Below, piece after piece: positions 11,437 through 23,429 of a DNA stretch of 64,000 bases. Below the pieces are notes generated by a model. It was not told the origin of the DNA and did not search any database. It saw only the letters and a list, made by a program, of their open reading frames with translations. Every line of letters begins with the position of its first letter. The stretch's first letter is position 1. Position numbers and translations under genes: made by a program. The stretch is from Panulirus ornatus (Eukaryota > Arthropoda > Malacostraca > Decapoda > Palinuridae): positions 80,116,113 to 80,180,112 of the forward strand of contig NC_092225.1 in NCBI RefSeq assembly GCF_036320965.1, given 5' to 3'.

Positions 11437-11999
11437 TACTGCAAATCCTTCCTGCACTATCAGTTACAACAGTCCCCCTCTGCCTACAAACTACAATGGC
11501 TATAAGTCATATAGCTATTACCAAAATAAATGTCAACCGGCTTGCCTCCTTATAGGGAATTGCCCCAACATGATATAGAAACATTCTAATGATACTTCCA
11601 CCAGTACACATATACATGCGTATATCATCGGTCATATCCACTTCTGCTGCCAACACCTTGGATAGTAAATTAACGCTCCAAGGAATGTAAGCCACCAACT
11701 AGCCTAATCAATCAGAGATAGAGTATGAGCACGTGCTGCATTGTGTCACACCAAAACAATCACTGGATATTAATTTTCAAATATGTAGAATACAAAGAAA
11801 CAACAAAGTAAAGGCATTACTAAATTATATTTAAAACTTGAAGGTAATGCACACTGGGGTTTCACGACGCCTCATGGGTAGCTTCCTTGTAACTAGTATG
11901 CAGACGACGCACAAACTATAATAAGCCAGTCTACACTCTCTACAGTACTACATAAAGCTTCTCCCCTACACAGGTAAACATAAGTTCAACGATAAAACA
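11434..11999. other. Stretch without a recognisable gene
   Basis: No coding similarity. If the island to the right is a promoter on the minus strand, this would be the start of its first intron. Confidence 0.4.
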
Positions 12000-12215
12000 A
12001 TAATCACCTGGCGAGCTTATATGAAGGAACGGTTTAAGTGGGTTGGGTTGGAAGGGGGTCCGATCAGTAGTCTGTCACTTGTCCCGCTGCCTGCCTGACT
12101 GCCGCCGGCTGTCTCGAGCCCTCATTGGTCCACACCCCGCGTCTTCTGGCCGCGTCTTCTGGCAGACCACAATGCTCTCAGAACAGGCGCGCGCTATTTA
12201 ATTGTCTTGAAATCA
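12000..12215 (-). promoter_or_regulatory. Possible promoter and first non-coding exon (GC-rich island)
   Basis: About 200 bp of markedly GC- and CpG-richer sequence stands alone in AT-rich surroundings. On the minus strand it carries a CCAAT box (complement of ATTGG at 12,124-12,128), a GCGCGCGC-type stretch near 12,187 and a 13-bp direct repeat (GCGTCTTCTGGC, near 12,138 and 12,151). At its left edge the minus strand reads CTCGCCAG then GTGATT, a good splice donor with exon end at 12,008. A leftward gene with an untranslated first exon is the inference. No downstream exon could be identified, so this could also be an isolated GC-rich segment. Confidence 0.35.
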
Positions 12216-12565
12216 AAGCTGTTAATTCATTATTCATATAAAGAAAATTAACTTTGAGTTAGCATGAAACCATGGTAAACGAAGCAGCAACGATATATTT
12301 TTATGCACGTGTCTGAAAATGGAATACTTTGAATGGTTTCGAAGTCCCAATTGGTAATGCTGATTCACTCGAAGGACCTAGAAACTAGTGGAACAGATAA
12401 TCTCAAGACAGAGAACTTCACAAAACATTTTTGATTAATCAGACATATGTGGAAGTGCCTGAACTCCATAATTCACACAGGGGAAACGCAAGGTAATTGG
12501 AGAACATCACGGACAAACATGATACCCAAAGCAAAGAACCTAACATTAAGGCCTAAAACGATTAT

Positions 12566-12634
<69 letters not shown>

Positions 12635-14064
12635 CAGTGGGCACCTGATATCAAATTGAGAACCATGTATATGAGAATAAAGGGACTAAAAAAAATCATA
12701 GCATTAGAGAAAACATCAAGTTACAGCATTGATTCCGTTTAGGAAGTTAATTAATGTACAAATGAACTAAAACGTGCATACAAATTCAATAGATATATTA
12801 CACATATTCACAAAGGGGTAAAACATGTGTTAGAGAAATGATAAAAAAAAAAAAAATAGCCGGATAAGAAAGGGATGTACGGCCTTCCATATAGCTGTCC
12901 GGTCTACCTCATATTTCACACGGCATTAAAACATCAAAGATCTTCAAAAACCTGAAAGAGACATCCCTCAAAGGAGAAGCTGTATATAGACAAATTTAAG
13001 GATCACTGAAATAAACACAAGAAAATGTAAGGATTATGGAATGATTAATTATCTGCAATATACCACAGAGGAAAATGAAAATGACTTATTCGAAACAATG
13101 ACACATGAAATAAGAATGGATGAAAAGAAACAAAGTACAGAACCACACGTTGCCAACCCAAATTACTTTGTAAGAAAATTGCTCTTTGAAATCAATGATA
13201 TTAGATATACAAAAAAAAAATGATTAACAGATCTTAGAGACTGATGAAATGAATGAGGAAATATAGAAGAGTGTGAATACATTAGTCAATATGAAATAAG
13301 TTTACTGCACAGACGAGGGGCAGATGAAAATGCAAAACCTGTCGAGAAAACCGAACTGAAGTGAACGGTATCTCGTCTGGTGTAGTAAAAACCAATCGAG
13401 AACAAAGGCATAAAAGACGGGCGTAAAATAAATCATCACAGCCACAGAATAACACGCTCTGAAGAACGTATAAAAGTGAAGTACCTTTCTCTCGTGAGAG
13501 AGACCTTAACAAAGAGAAGTCGAAGGTAGATCTTTCGGAGTGGTCATCGGCCCTTGGAATATAAATCGATGCACTTGCTCTGCGCCTGGTATTCATACAT
13601 CTACAGGGGGAGCTGTGCCTCCAAGTGGCTAACCTTAATCTCTCCTCAAATCAGGAATGTAAGACATGAATGTAACCGTACGTTGCAGACGTATTGTAAT
13701 ATTAGCTACCTCACTTGAACTTTATTTCACCCTGATTTAACATCCTTGTCACTGCCTTTGTGAACATCGTCACTTGAAGGCCACCGCAACGTTTATTTAT
13801 ATAGAAAAATGTTTATATCGGTTACCTTTTTTTCATTTGGCCTTTTAAGCTATTAAGTAATGTGTATTTTGAAATTTTTAGCCTCTAACGGCATTCACTG
13901 ATTACGTCCTTAAATCTCAAACATGGAGGCTGATGAGTCAACATGAATGGATTTAGCAAAGCGAGTGGCATCGACATTGGGCTGATCAGTACAGCAGGAG
14001 GATGAAAGATGTAATTCTGTGATGATTCCTAGACTTGGAGGTAGACCACTGGCGGCGGAAACTA
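12216..14064. other. AT-rich stretch with one (TA)n tract, no recognisable gene
   Basis: A (TA)n tract of about 32 units lies at 12,569-12,632. A minus-strand frame of 104 codons at 13,282-13,596 and a plus-strand frame at 13,041-13,223 show no family similarity or composition that would argue for a gene. Confidence 0.5.
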
Positions 14065-14150
14065 GGGGGGGGGGGGGGCGCTGCGCCCCACCTCACCCTA
14101 GCACCGGGGGCGGAGCACCCCCTTGCTCAGGTTCCGCTCCCCCGCTGATT
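14065..14150. repeat. G14 run with GC-rich hairpins
   Basis: A run of 14 G (14,065-14,078) is followed by GGGGCGCTGCGCCCC, a 7-bp perfect hairpin, and by GGGGGCGGAGCACCCCC, a second short inverted repeat. The surrounding DNA is AT-rich. Function unknown. Confidence 0.7.
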
Positions 14151-15020
14151 TCAAAGGATCTGATGAAACCATTATTACATCAGAACATCTAAGGTGCTTA
14201 AAATACTTGCCATTGACGGTAACATCTTTATTTACTCAGTTCAGTTTCCTGACTCTAGTTACTTGACGTAAATCACTGATGGTGTGTGGAATGTGATGTG
14301 TGGAAATATAAATGGTGTCAAATTTCTTCGTCATGTTAGTTAAAGATTCTGCGAAAGAATTGTTTGAAAAATGTTGACATGACATGTATAAAATATTTTT
14401 TCTACTAACAGTTGAGAATATTTATATATATTCGCTGATCTATTCATGTTTAATTAAGTGACAGGTGAGACCTTAGTTAAAGTTGGCAAAGATGAAATGG
14501 GAAAACTAAGTTTTTATATCTTACTATTAGACATAGCTAACTCCATTATCTAATACTTCTTATTGGTTTCCTTTATATGACAGAGAGAAGGAAAAAGCTA
14601 GCGAAGCCAGCCAAGTTATCGCCACAGCCTAACGGAGCTGTGGGCGGGCCTAGCGTAGCAGTGCCTCTACGTAAGGCTTAACTAAGACTATGTAGTACTT
14701 TTAATTCTGCCATGAATAACTTCGGAGGAATAATACCCTCTTTACTTATTCCCCCTTCCGCTCTTTCTATACTAATGACTAACTGTAGTCTAAATACTGA
14801 TATTGCATTTTCAAGTGTCTTATCATTTCTGTGTATAAATACCATACATTCCTTGTCTTTACAAAGCGTGAAAACAGAACTTTAGCGACGGAATCACACA
14901 CCATTCCGTAAGGTATGGAAATCATGTCAAGAGGTCTTCCACACTTCCACACTATATCGTTCCGTCACTTCTTAATTCTGCTCGTTTGTACGACTGAGTA
15001 GAATTAAGGGCGCAGATATC

Positions 15021-15022
<2 letters not shown>
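14151..15022. other. Stretch without a recognisable gene
   Basis: Near 14,620-14,690 a short GC-richer piece occurs (AGCTGTGGGCGGGCC), otherwise AT-rich. No coding similarity. Confidence 0.45.
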
Positions 15023-15093
<71 letters not shown>

Positions 15094-15129
15094 TAGATAG
15101 ATAGATAGATAGATATAGATATATATATC
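15023..15129. repeat. (TA)n plus (GATA)n compound microsatellite
   Basis: About 34 TA units to 15,090, then six GATA units to about 15,115, then more TA. It sits at the 3' end of an S1 copy, as at 56,183. Confidence 0.95.
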
Positions 15130-15225
15130 ATACATTCGCCATTTCCCGCGTCAGCGAGGTAGAGTTTGGAACAGAGTACTGAGCCTAAGAGGGAAAAGCC
15201 TCACTTGGCCCCCTTCTCTGTGTTC
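15130..15225 (-). mobile_element. S1 short interspersed repeat, antisense partial copy
   Basis: Reads ATTCGCCATTTCCCGCG, CAGCGAGGTAGAG, CAGAGTACTGAGCC, CACTTGGCCCCCTTCTCTG, the reverse complement of the S1 3' half. It directly abuts the 3' tail of LINE copy 4 in the same orientation, so on the minus strand the order is LINE tail, S1, TA tract. Confidence 0.75.
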
Positions 15226-17195
15226 TCAATTTTCCGCGTAGTGAGTTGGCGCCAGAAACAGACGAGAAACGACCTCACTTTCTTTAGCTGGCATACATAT
15301 GTACCAAAACCAGTACTCCGCTATCCACAGCCAAGTCCCACAGACTTTTCTGTGGTTTTCCCCTGACCGCTTTATATGCCCACTGACAGCATGTCGCCCC
15401 CTGTATACCATATTGTTCCAATTCATTTCACCCCATGCAAACTTTACCATCATCTTGTTTATGTAGGCCCCGATCACCCAAAGCATCTTTCACTCTATCT
15501 TACTATCTTGTCCTTGGTCTTCCCTTTGTTGTTCTTGATCCTTTCATTTTTGACATATGTACCTTCCTGGTTAACCTCTCCTCCCTCATCCTCTCCATAT
15601 GTCCGAACCATTCCAATATACCCTCTTCTGCCCTCTCAGACATACATTTCTTACAACCACACACACATAACTTACCCCATAATTTCGTACTCGATCAGCG
15701 CTCCACACGCCACATATGGTCCCCAGGCGTTTCATTTCCAACACATCCACCATCTTCCGTATTTATTTTTTTTTTTTTTTTATCTAGGGCCCACGCCTCT
15801 CATCCACACGACGTCGTTGGGGGTAGTAAATCAAACATACCCATCTTTATAGTGACCTCTCTTTCCACACACTCCTCAGTGCATCCCGAACACTCACCCC
15901 TCACTCACATCAGCTTATATCAACTCTCATGGTTCCATCCGATGCCATATCCACTTCCAGTTATCGAAAACGCTCCACTTCCTCGATGTTCTGTCCATTT
16001 TAAATCACACTCCAACCAACCCGCCTATCTCCCCAGTTTGACTTCAGAACCTTACTTTTATTGCCATCAACTCTTAGCTTTTTCCTCTTGACATACAGTC
16101 CCTTTTTTAGACATCAGCTTCTACAGTTTCTCGCGAGAATCTGTTACCAAAGCCGTATCATCAGCAAACAGAAATAGATTCATCTCCCAGGCTCTGCACT
16201 CCCAAAAAGACTACTGATCCACCCCTCTCTACAAGACCCTCGTTTTTACCTCCCTAACCATCACATCCATAAACCGTGTAAGCATCCATGATGACATTAC
16301 GCATCCTTGTCTCGGATTCACCTTCACCTGGCACCACACACTCTCCTCCCTGTTTATCAGCACACATTCCTTACTCTCTGGAAAGAAACTTCTCACCGCT
16401 TCTAGCAGCTTTCCTCCCACATCATATAATCGTCATAACTTCCACAAAGGATCTCCATGAACCCTTTCGTACGCTTAGTCCTGATCCATAAATGCCACAC
16501 AGTCTAATCTTCTCTTTCCTTAAATAACTTTCACACAAATTCTTCAAAGCAAACACCTGATTCAAACATTATTTACCATTGCTAAAGCCAAATTGTTCCT
16601 TCCCAGTCTGATGCACTATGCTTACCACCACCCTCTCCAGGTATACTCAAACACTTATATTTCTGTAATTCATACATTTAACTGAGTTACCCTTGCCCGT
16701 ATACAGTGGCACTATACAGGCATTCAACAAATCATCAAGCACCTTACCTTGAGGCACACATGCATTCAACATCCTAATTGAAAAATCAACATTTTCACCT
16801 CTTTCCCATCCACTCCTGCTGCATTGCCACATATCATGTTATGCAAGATATTCACCACCACTTCTCTTTTCACCGAACCACTTGCCATGACTCACTCGTC
16901 CAAAACAATCCAAAATCTGTCACCTCATCGTCTAACACATTTAATCGTCCTTCAAAACCCCCACTTCTTCTCATCTTCGTTGCCTCTTCATGATACTTCC
17001 CTTTGTTCTCCTGTTATCCTCATAATATTCAGCACCATCCAAAACACTTTCGTATACTCCCTTAAGTTTGCCTATACTCTTTCGCCTCTACTCTCATTAG
17101 CCCTCTCTGTCCGAGCACCTTCATCTCAACCCCTTCCTCGCCCCTTCCTCCCATACATCTCGCAATCACTCGCTCCCCTTCATTGAAGGTAATGC
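15226..17195 (-). mobile_element. LINE family 1, copy 4: decayed RT region with 3' UTR
   Basis: Read on the minus strand from 17,195: a linker with MRRSGGFEGRLNVFDDEV, then CVPQGKVLDDLLNACIVPLY and TGKGNSVKCMNYRNISV (the fingers motif with NYRxIS), MGGKLLEAVRSFFPESKECV, VKVNPRQGCVMSSWM (the xRQGCxxS palm motif), then the C-terminal thumb region. Near 15,840-15,600 the complement of the WFGHMER-type region is still visible. The 3' UTR and tail lie at 15,226-15,420. Many stops and shifts. It is the longest copy of the family here and includes RT motifs missing from copies 1-3. Confidence 0.8.
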
Positions 17196-17232
17196 CCATA
17201 AGCTCTTTTTCTATTTCTCTAACAACTTTCTC

Positions 17233-17233
<1 letters not shown>

Positions 17234-17306
<73 letters not shown>
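17234..17306. repeat. (TA)n microsatellite
   Basis: About 36 TA units at the 5' side of LINE copy 4. Confidence 0.97.
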
Positions 17307-17308
<2 letters not shown>

Positions 17309-17379
17309 TAGCTGTCACCAAGCGATGCACGGAAAAAAACATACGAATTATGTAATTAAATCTTTTTAAGAAATGGCCT

Positions 17380-18235
17380 TTGTAGACTTTCAAATAGCCT
17401 TCAATGCAGACTGTAAAAAAAAAAACTTCAATTTGTGGTGACTTCTGAGCTGAATGAGCACTATGAAGCTATAGTAAGTGGACTTTGTTGGCCTTTAAGG
17501 CTAGTCTCTGGTACCCTGGGATCCTGCCTTTAATCCTGAGCTAACTTGGTTACAATCTGGAGCAGCGAAGTGAACTACGTATAACTTATTAGACAACTAT
17601 GGCATTTAATGGACTCTAATCGTGTGTTAGCCTCAAACTTTGCTCAGATTCTGAAGTTCCTACCAATAATTTGGGGCCTCACGGTGCTCCATGAAGCTAC
17701 ATTAAGTCTGAACATTGAAGAGAGGCCATTTTTGACCTTTACGGCCAGCCTCTAGTACTATGCATTTTGCCTTTGATCCTGCGGTACCTTCATTAGTAAT
17801 CGAGACTGTCAGATCGCCAATTTTGAATAAGTATATTGAACTAAGTGTAATCCAAAAGGCCATTGGTGACCTCACAACGGCCTTCAAGAGCAAAATCCCG
17901 TTGCTTAAAACGTTGGCCATATTCTGAAATACTTACGCCCAAATCCTGGAGCTTCTAAAATCTACATAAAGCTCTTAGTGATCGAGAATCTTGAAAGATG
18001 GCCTTTGTTGGCCTTCAAGGCCAGGTTCTGTCACCGTTGTATTATGTCTTTGATCCTGAGGTACTTTTCTTATGATGTGAAGCTTATAGGATGCCTATCT
18101 TGAATGAATTCAGTGAATTTAGCATAATCTGGAGTAGCCTTTAGAGGCAATCAGCGTAAGCTAAAAACTGGTACATAGTCTGCAGTACCTACATCCAAAA
18201 CCAGGGCTTTTAAGTGCTACAGTTTGGCCTTCAAA
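17380..18235. repeat. Ancient tandem repeat, period about 246-274 bp, three units
   Basis: The block TTGGCCTT(C/T)AAGGC followed by a variable stretch and TTTGATCCTGAGGTAC recurs near 17,483, 17,729 and 18,003. Each unit also holds a segment like ATGAAGCTA and a GGAGTAGC/GGAGCAGC segment. Units differ strongly by substitutions and small indels. No ORF spans it. It could be a fragment of an old satellite or the diverged remains of a duplicated element. Confidence 0.55.
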
Positions 18236-18299
18236 AAATATTGACAATCTGCAAACACGTAAAATTGTATCTATCTATCTATCTGTCTATATATCTATT

Positions 18300-18660
18300 T
18301 ATTTAATGGTTAGTCATGGGGTGGTTTGGAATGGAGGGGTGTAGCACCGTTAGAAAGAATTGTACCAATCAAGGTGAAGTTGTTATTGTACTAGGATGAT
18401 CTTAGTTTCTTTGTGCAGGTGTTGAATGTTTGTGGTTGTTAGGTGGTTATGATTGTTCCGAGTGCTCTATTTTGTCCGGTTTGCAGTTCTGTTGTTGTGT
18501 TTGCTTTGGAGACGAAGGAAGACGAGGGAGGTGAGACGTGGTTCAAAGTGGAGCGGAAGAATCGTTTGTAAAGGATGTTATGTTGATGGATTCCCACTCT
18601 AGCCCAAATCTGGTACTAGCTAAGTGTTCCGAGGGCAGCTAGTTTATGTGTTGCTCTCCT
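18300..18660 (-). mobile_element. Jockey-like retrotransposon relic, RT C-terminal region
   Basis: On the minus strand a degraded QNRALGTI motif (normally NKALRTITG) is followed, after a frameshift, by NIQHLHKETKI, and then LIGT and a HPxHxLT-like end. Upstream KRFFRSTLNHVSPPSSSFVS can be read. This set of motifs is typical of the C-terminus of arthropod Jockey/R1-type elements. Only about 120 codons remain and they are interrupted. The alternative, chance similarity, is less likely because the motifs are in order. Confidence 0.5.
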
Positions 18661-18779
18661 GATGATGTCACTGGTGAGGGGATGTCATGTATATACCCAG
18701 AATGGTTGGTATTATTTTGTTAGTGGAAGGGACTAGTGGGTGTGTGTACGTTGGATTCATACGAATCTGTCTGGGATTA

Positions 18780-19400
18780 AGAGAGTGACGGGAAATTCCT
18801 GTGGACATGCAGGCATCCTTTTCTGGATGAGACATTGTTCTAATGATGTAATAATCACTCATCCCGTTGGAGTTCACTGGTGGACATACAGAAGTACTTC
18901 ATACTCATACTGGAAAGGAGCCATATAAACGTTAACAATGTGCAAAAGCCCTCCGCCAGAAGGGCAAGTTACCATTAATGACTCTACGATTGTTCAATCA
19001 GAAGAGAAGCCACACAACTGCTGACAGTGAGAAAAGACTTTCTTTCAGAGGCGTTAGTTAGTGAGTCACATGAATACTCATACAGGAGAGAAATCTCATG
19101 AATTTTCAAAGTGGCAAAAAAGACTTTCTTTCTGAGGAGACATTTGATGAAGCATACAGGGGAAAAGCCATCCACATGTTCACATTGCCAACCGTTCTTC
19201 TATAATAGGACTACTCTAGTGGAGCAAAGGATTGTTATTCATACAGGAGAGAAGCCAAATGAATGTTGACAGTACTAAAACATCATCTCCCAGTAGATTG
19301 ACCTAGTGAGGCACATGAATACTTCTCACACATGAGAGAAGCGATCTCAACGTTTGCAACGCCAAAAAAGATACTTTCCCTGTGAATTCATTTAATGCAG
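18780..19400 (+). pseudogene. C2H2 zinc-finger protein pseudogene
   Basis: Six finger-linker relics occur in order at 18,906 (HTGKEPYKR), 18,995 (QSEEKPHNC), 19,079 (HTGEKSHEF), 19,153 (HTGEKPSTC), 19,240 (HTGEKPNEC) and 19,327 (HT-stop-EKRS). The spacings are 89, 84, 74, 87 and 87 bp, close to the 84-bp finger unit. The best finger reads CSHCQPFFYNRTTLVEQ with the first zinc-binding His changed to Gln. Another piece reads LRRHLMKHTGEKP, after a shift. Stops replace several Cys codons (TGA or TAA where TGT is expected). A functional gene of this type would encode a DNA-binding transcription factor. It appears to have no introns, so a processed copy or a single-exon fragment is possible. Confidence 0.8.
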
Positions 19401-19619
19401 CAACCGACTGTCAAGAGACACCATTACTACCCGTCTTCAGAGATCTGAAGCTGCGAACCAAAACCTGAAGACAGACTAGTATCCACGCGTAGCTAAAGCT
19501 GATGAATACAGTTGTATTGATGATGAAAACGATCATTCAGGAAAACATGGAGTATCTTCTAAGTGAACCTGTAACTTACAAATAGAAAAAGAAAAGTCGT
19601 CCATAGACTGTCGACGGTA

Positions 19620-20310
19620 ATTTCAGTCAGAAAGTCAATCATCTACTCAGAGAAAGTGCTGCCTTTGTGATACGACTGTCTACAGTCTCTCCTTCACATA
19701 AGAACATGAGAAGTGAGGACACTGCAAAAGTTTCAAATACTTTATCAAAGAAAGAGAGAAGGTTACTGAGACACGACTTCCCTTTTGTAAACCCACGTTG
19801 AGAATCTCTAATGAGATCATGATTCTCCAAGTGTTCTCGTATTTTCTCTTGCCATAACTGGTTGAGAAATTTCCCTACAATAGATTTCAAGCTGATAGGA
19901 CGATAATTAGAGGCAATGGATCTATCTCCTTTCTTAAAGATGGGAAGGACATTTGCTGTCCTCCACTGCCTTGGAACTACGCCTGATTCCAAAGACTAAC
20001 ATGAAGTGATCGATTAATACTTCACACATTTCAGTCTCACGATCAAATGATCTAGCAGAATGCGATTTCATAGATCCAACTTTCTCCCTAACCTTCGTTC
20101 AGTACATTTGAAAAAAAAAAATTCTGTGGCATCATTATTTGCTTCGTTAGCTATCTTAATTTCGTAATTTCTTTTAGCCTTCCTAATCTCTGATTTTACC
20201 AATCTATTAATTTGCGTTAGCTGATCAGTAAACTGTGTTTCCCCCCGTTTTACCTTGTACATGTCCTTCATCTACTCTATAAGGTGTTTTATTCTATTAC
20301 TTAGCCATTT
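19620..20310 (-). mobile_element. CR1/L2-like retrotransposon relic: RT fingers region
   Basis: On the minus strand: NDPKWLSNRIKHLIE, a stop, then MKDMYKVKRGE, LVKSEIRKAKRNYEIKI (the linker before RT), a gap, then SGVVPRQWRTANVLPIFKKG, DRSIASNYRPISLKSIVGK, IREHLENHDLIRDSQRGF and KGKSCLSNLLSFFDKVFE. These are the RT 0, 1 and 2 motifs of CR1-type elements, in order. The palm with FADD is missing: the fragment ends shortly after motif 2. A short deletion separates linker and RT. Confidence 0.88.
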
Positions 20311-21160
20311 TGGGTCATTATTGTTACCGCTATATTGCCTATATGGAATATTCAATTCTCCCCTTTTTCATTGTTACCTGGAACCTTTCTACAGAAACTT
20401 CCACACTGTTAATGGTCTCCCTCGCCTCACCCACATTTGACCTGATACTACCGCTAAGCTGGTCTGAGTCACCTGATTGACCTGACCCAACACCGCCTGC
20501 ATTGCATGGTTCCTCCTGACCTCACCCTTACACTTACGGTCTAATCAAGAGAGAGGAACCTAACAGCCAGTTAGACCAACAGTTAGTGTAGCTGGGTCAG
20601 TTACATAAACTCTCGAAGTGGTCTATTGAACCCTGTGCGTCAGCTATGAGCTTAATAAAGGAGGAGGAGTGACATCGCTCTATTAGAAACAGCTAAAAGT
20701 TTCAAGAAACACTGGAAGACGACCCGATGAAACAATACATAATCGAAAGAGTTAGTATAGGAAATAAGTGCATGGTAGTGTTGGTAATATATATCTTGTA
20801 TCATAATCGTCTAAAGAATTCTGAGGAACAGGAATTAATGTGCATATTTTTTGAGTACTTACTGATTTTTGGGAACGTTAAGATCAGATGACATAAGGCC
20901 ATAACATTGTTCTTTTTTTACTAGTTAGAAAAGGCTTTTAGAGGTTTGTTTTCATTATCAGAAGTAACACAGTTCGGACGATTGAGTTAAAGTCAGGTCA
21001 TATTACATGTCCAGTGAGTGAGGTCAGGTCGAATCCCCTCCCTACCCCACCAGACAGAGACGGGGGGGGGGGGGGGGGGGGGGGTTGAGCCATGGAGACT
21101 CCTCACACCTCGGTCTAGAAATTGCCGGCCACCAAATCATACCAACAGTTTTGTACAGAA
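20311..21160. other. Stretch without a gene; contains a G23 run
   Basis: A run of 23 G lies at 21,062-21,084. The rest shows no coding similarity. Sequence quality at such a run is often poor. Confidence 0.5.
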
Positions 21161-21164
21161 ATCA

Positions 21165-22860
21165 CACGGAAGAAATTGAATGGACTTGAATATTATATCT
21201 ACCCAAAACAAAATGGGTGAACTGCATTGTTTGGTAAACAGTGAACACGTTGATACCTTTGGTCTACAGAAACATTTCTGAACAAGAAAGCAACGATATG
21301 ATTAATGTGTAAAATCTACCAGACTACAAGTTATTTGTAAGGGAGAGAGACGGTCGAGAGGGCGGAACTGCACTTAACTAAACCCCATCGAAATTCAGAC
21401 CACAACATTTGCGGCTGTTACACACTTGTGTGTTCAGATTAGCACAGAATTGTCCAAAACTGACATAGACGTCGTATACAGATAGAAACCCTAGTCAGCC
21501 AGCAGATACTGACACTGTCTTGTACGAGAGTTTACACCGAGCAATACAGCATACAGACTCAATCATTCTTGGGTATTTTAATCTTCCAGAAATCAACTGG
21601 CAAACTATCTTATGGTTTAGAAAGTGAATCTACTAGACTTATAGATTTTGTCGTAGATAATTCCTCTACCAAACCGTCACCGAACCGAGGAGGGAAGGTT
21701 GATATAAACTTGATTTAATTCTTGCATCCCAGGAGGTCTAAGTACCATACTCGTGTTGGAGAACATTTAGGCACTTGAAACCATAACATGGTTAGGCTCG
21801 ACCTGAATATCAAAAGATTTCAATAAAACCAGTATCATTATCCCTAACTTTAGAAGGGTGGGCTTTTAATAGGCTGCTCGACACATGAAAGACTCTCACC
21901 CTTGTTGGGTTTATACCCAGAGGAATTATGGGCCACTTGTAAGCGTCTGTTAATGCTCAACAAGACGAAACAATAAAACTAAAAACAGGTCTGAATGGTA
22001 GCCCTGAGAGATCGCAAGAGATATAAGGCGTAGAATTAACTTTATAATCTTAAGAAATCGGACAGGCAATGCCACATTAAGGGAAAAAGATAGGCTAAGA
22101 TTACAAGAGGATTTCGATAAAATCACTACATGGACAAGAAAATGGCAAGTGCCATTTAACGTTAACAAAAGTCAGGGTTTACAAATAGAAAAACCTCAAC
22201 AAAGTATTCTCTTATGAACTGATGGGCCACAAGATAAAAGGGCACCTCCTTACGTGCGGGATATCGGAGTCAAAGTCTCCAACAACTTCAAGTTCTCCCA
22301 GGGGCATTGTCACGAAGCTGCCAGAGAAGCAAGTAGGATGTTGTTAGGATTTATGAACAGAAACTTTTCACACACAGAAGCAAGGATGTGATGTTCCCAC
22401 TATACCCAAGTCTAGTCAGGAACCTCCCTCGAATATGCAGTGCAGATCTGGCCCACCCAATTAAGCAAGGCTATTCTTAAATTGGATGGAGTGTAGCGAG
22501 GTGCAACTAGGCTGATTCCTTCCTTGCGTAACAAACCATATGAGGACAATGCGATAATGAAACTTGTTCTCCTTAAGCAAGCGGAGTCTCCGAAGCAAAT
22601 TAATAGCATGTTCTAAGTACCTAAAGGATTCACCAACGTCGATATTGAAAATTTCTTTAAAGTAGCACCAGCGCTACTAACGAAAGAAAATGGACTAAAA
22701 CTTGTAGGTCACCGAGGTATTCTGGACCGTACGATTATTTCTGTCAACATTATTGATGTGTGGAATAAGCTTCCGGAATATACTGTTCAGAGCAACATTC
22801 TCAGTATCTTCAAAATTAGGTTTGATCACCACTTATCACTCTCCGGTATTGAATAATCCA
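21165..22860 (+). mobile_element. CR1/L2-like relic: endonuclease and RT C-terminus, middle deleted
   Basis: The 5' part holds apurinic endonuclease remnants: NKMGELHCLVNSEHVD, LPDYKLFVRERDGREGGTAL, SIILGYFNLPEINWQ (normally GDFNxPxxxW) and a degraded LDLILASQE. It then jumps, near 21,780-21,950, directly to the late RT: LQEDFDKITTWTRKWQVPFN, the YVRDIGVKVSNNFKFSQ segment, AAREASRMLLGFMNRNFSHT, LFSLSKRSLRSKLI and, in frame, NIIDVWNKLPEYTVQSNILS. The RT catalytic core is absent. Frequent shifts and stops. Confidence 0.85.
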
Positions 22861-23429
22861 ATTAATCATCATAACGTAGCGGTATATTATGCTACCTTTA
22901 CCAATCTTTCCTTAGCCATGCTACCGTAACGCACCAACATTGATTAACCTGTGTCAGTTTCTTTAAGAGAGCGAGAAGGAATTATTGTATCAGTCTTCAA
23001 CATCAGGAATAATACAGAAATGTCAGGTCGAGAGGCTGGAGCTCAAGTTTATCCTTACAACTGTATTTATAGCAAAAAAATGAAATGATGTGTATCGTTG
23101 GTGATGGGATGCAAGACATGTACAGGTTTATTCTACTTGCTTTTCCTATGATTTTTTCTTCGACTTATTCATCCTGCAAGGTATTTTTTCTTACCTGTTT
23201 TCCGTCCGGCGTGCTGCCGCAGGGAACTGAGGGTAGGAAGAGAGCATTTATATCGCTATTCTTTTCTTCTACTGCTTTAAAGGGGACTGTTAAGGCCAGA
23301 CCACCTCGCTTGGACCTAGGGTCTGTGTACCTGTGTAACTCAGGATGGTACATGAAACAGTAAAAACTTACAACTCTCAGAGATGGAACAGTAATAATGA
23401 TTGGGTATTTCATACATAAAGAGAAAGAC
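22861..23429. other. Stretch without a recognisable gene
   Basis: A plus-strand frame of 92 codons at 23,085-23,363 shows no similarity. Probably flank of the neighbouring relics. Confidence 0.4.
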
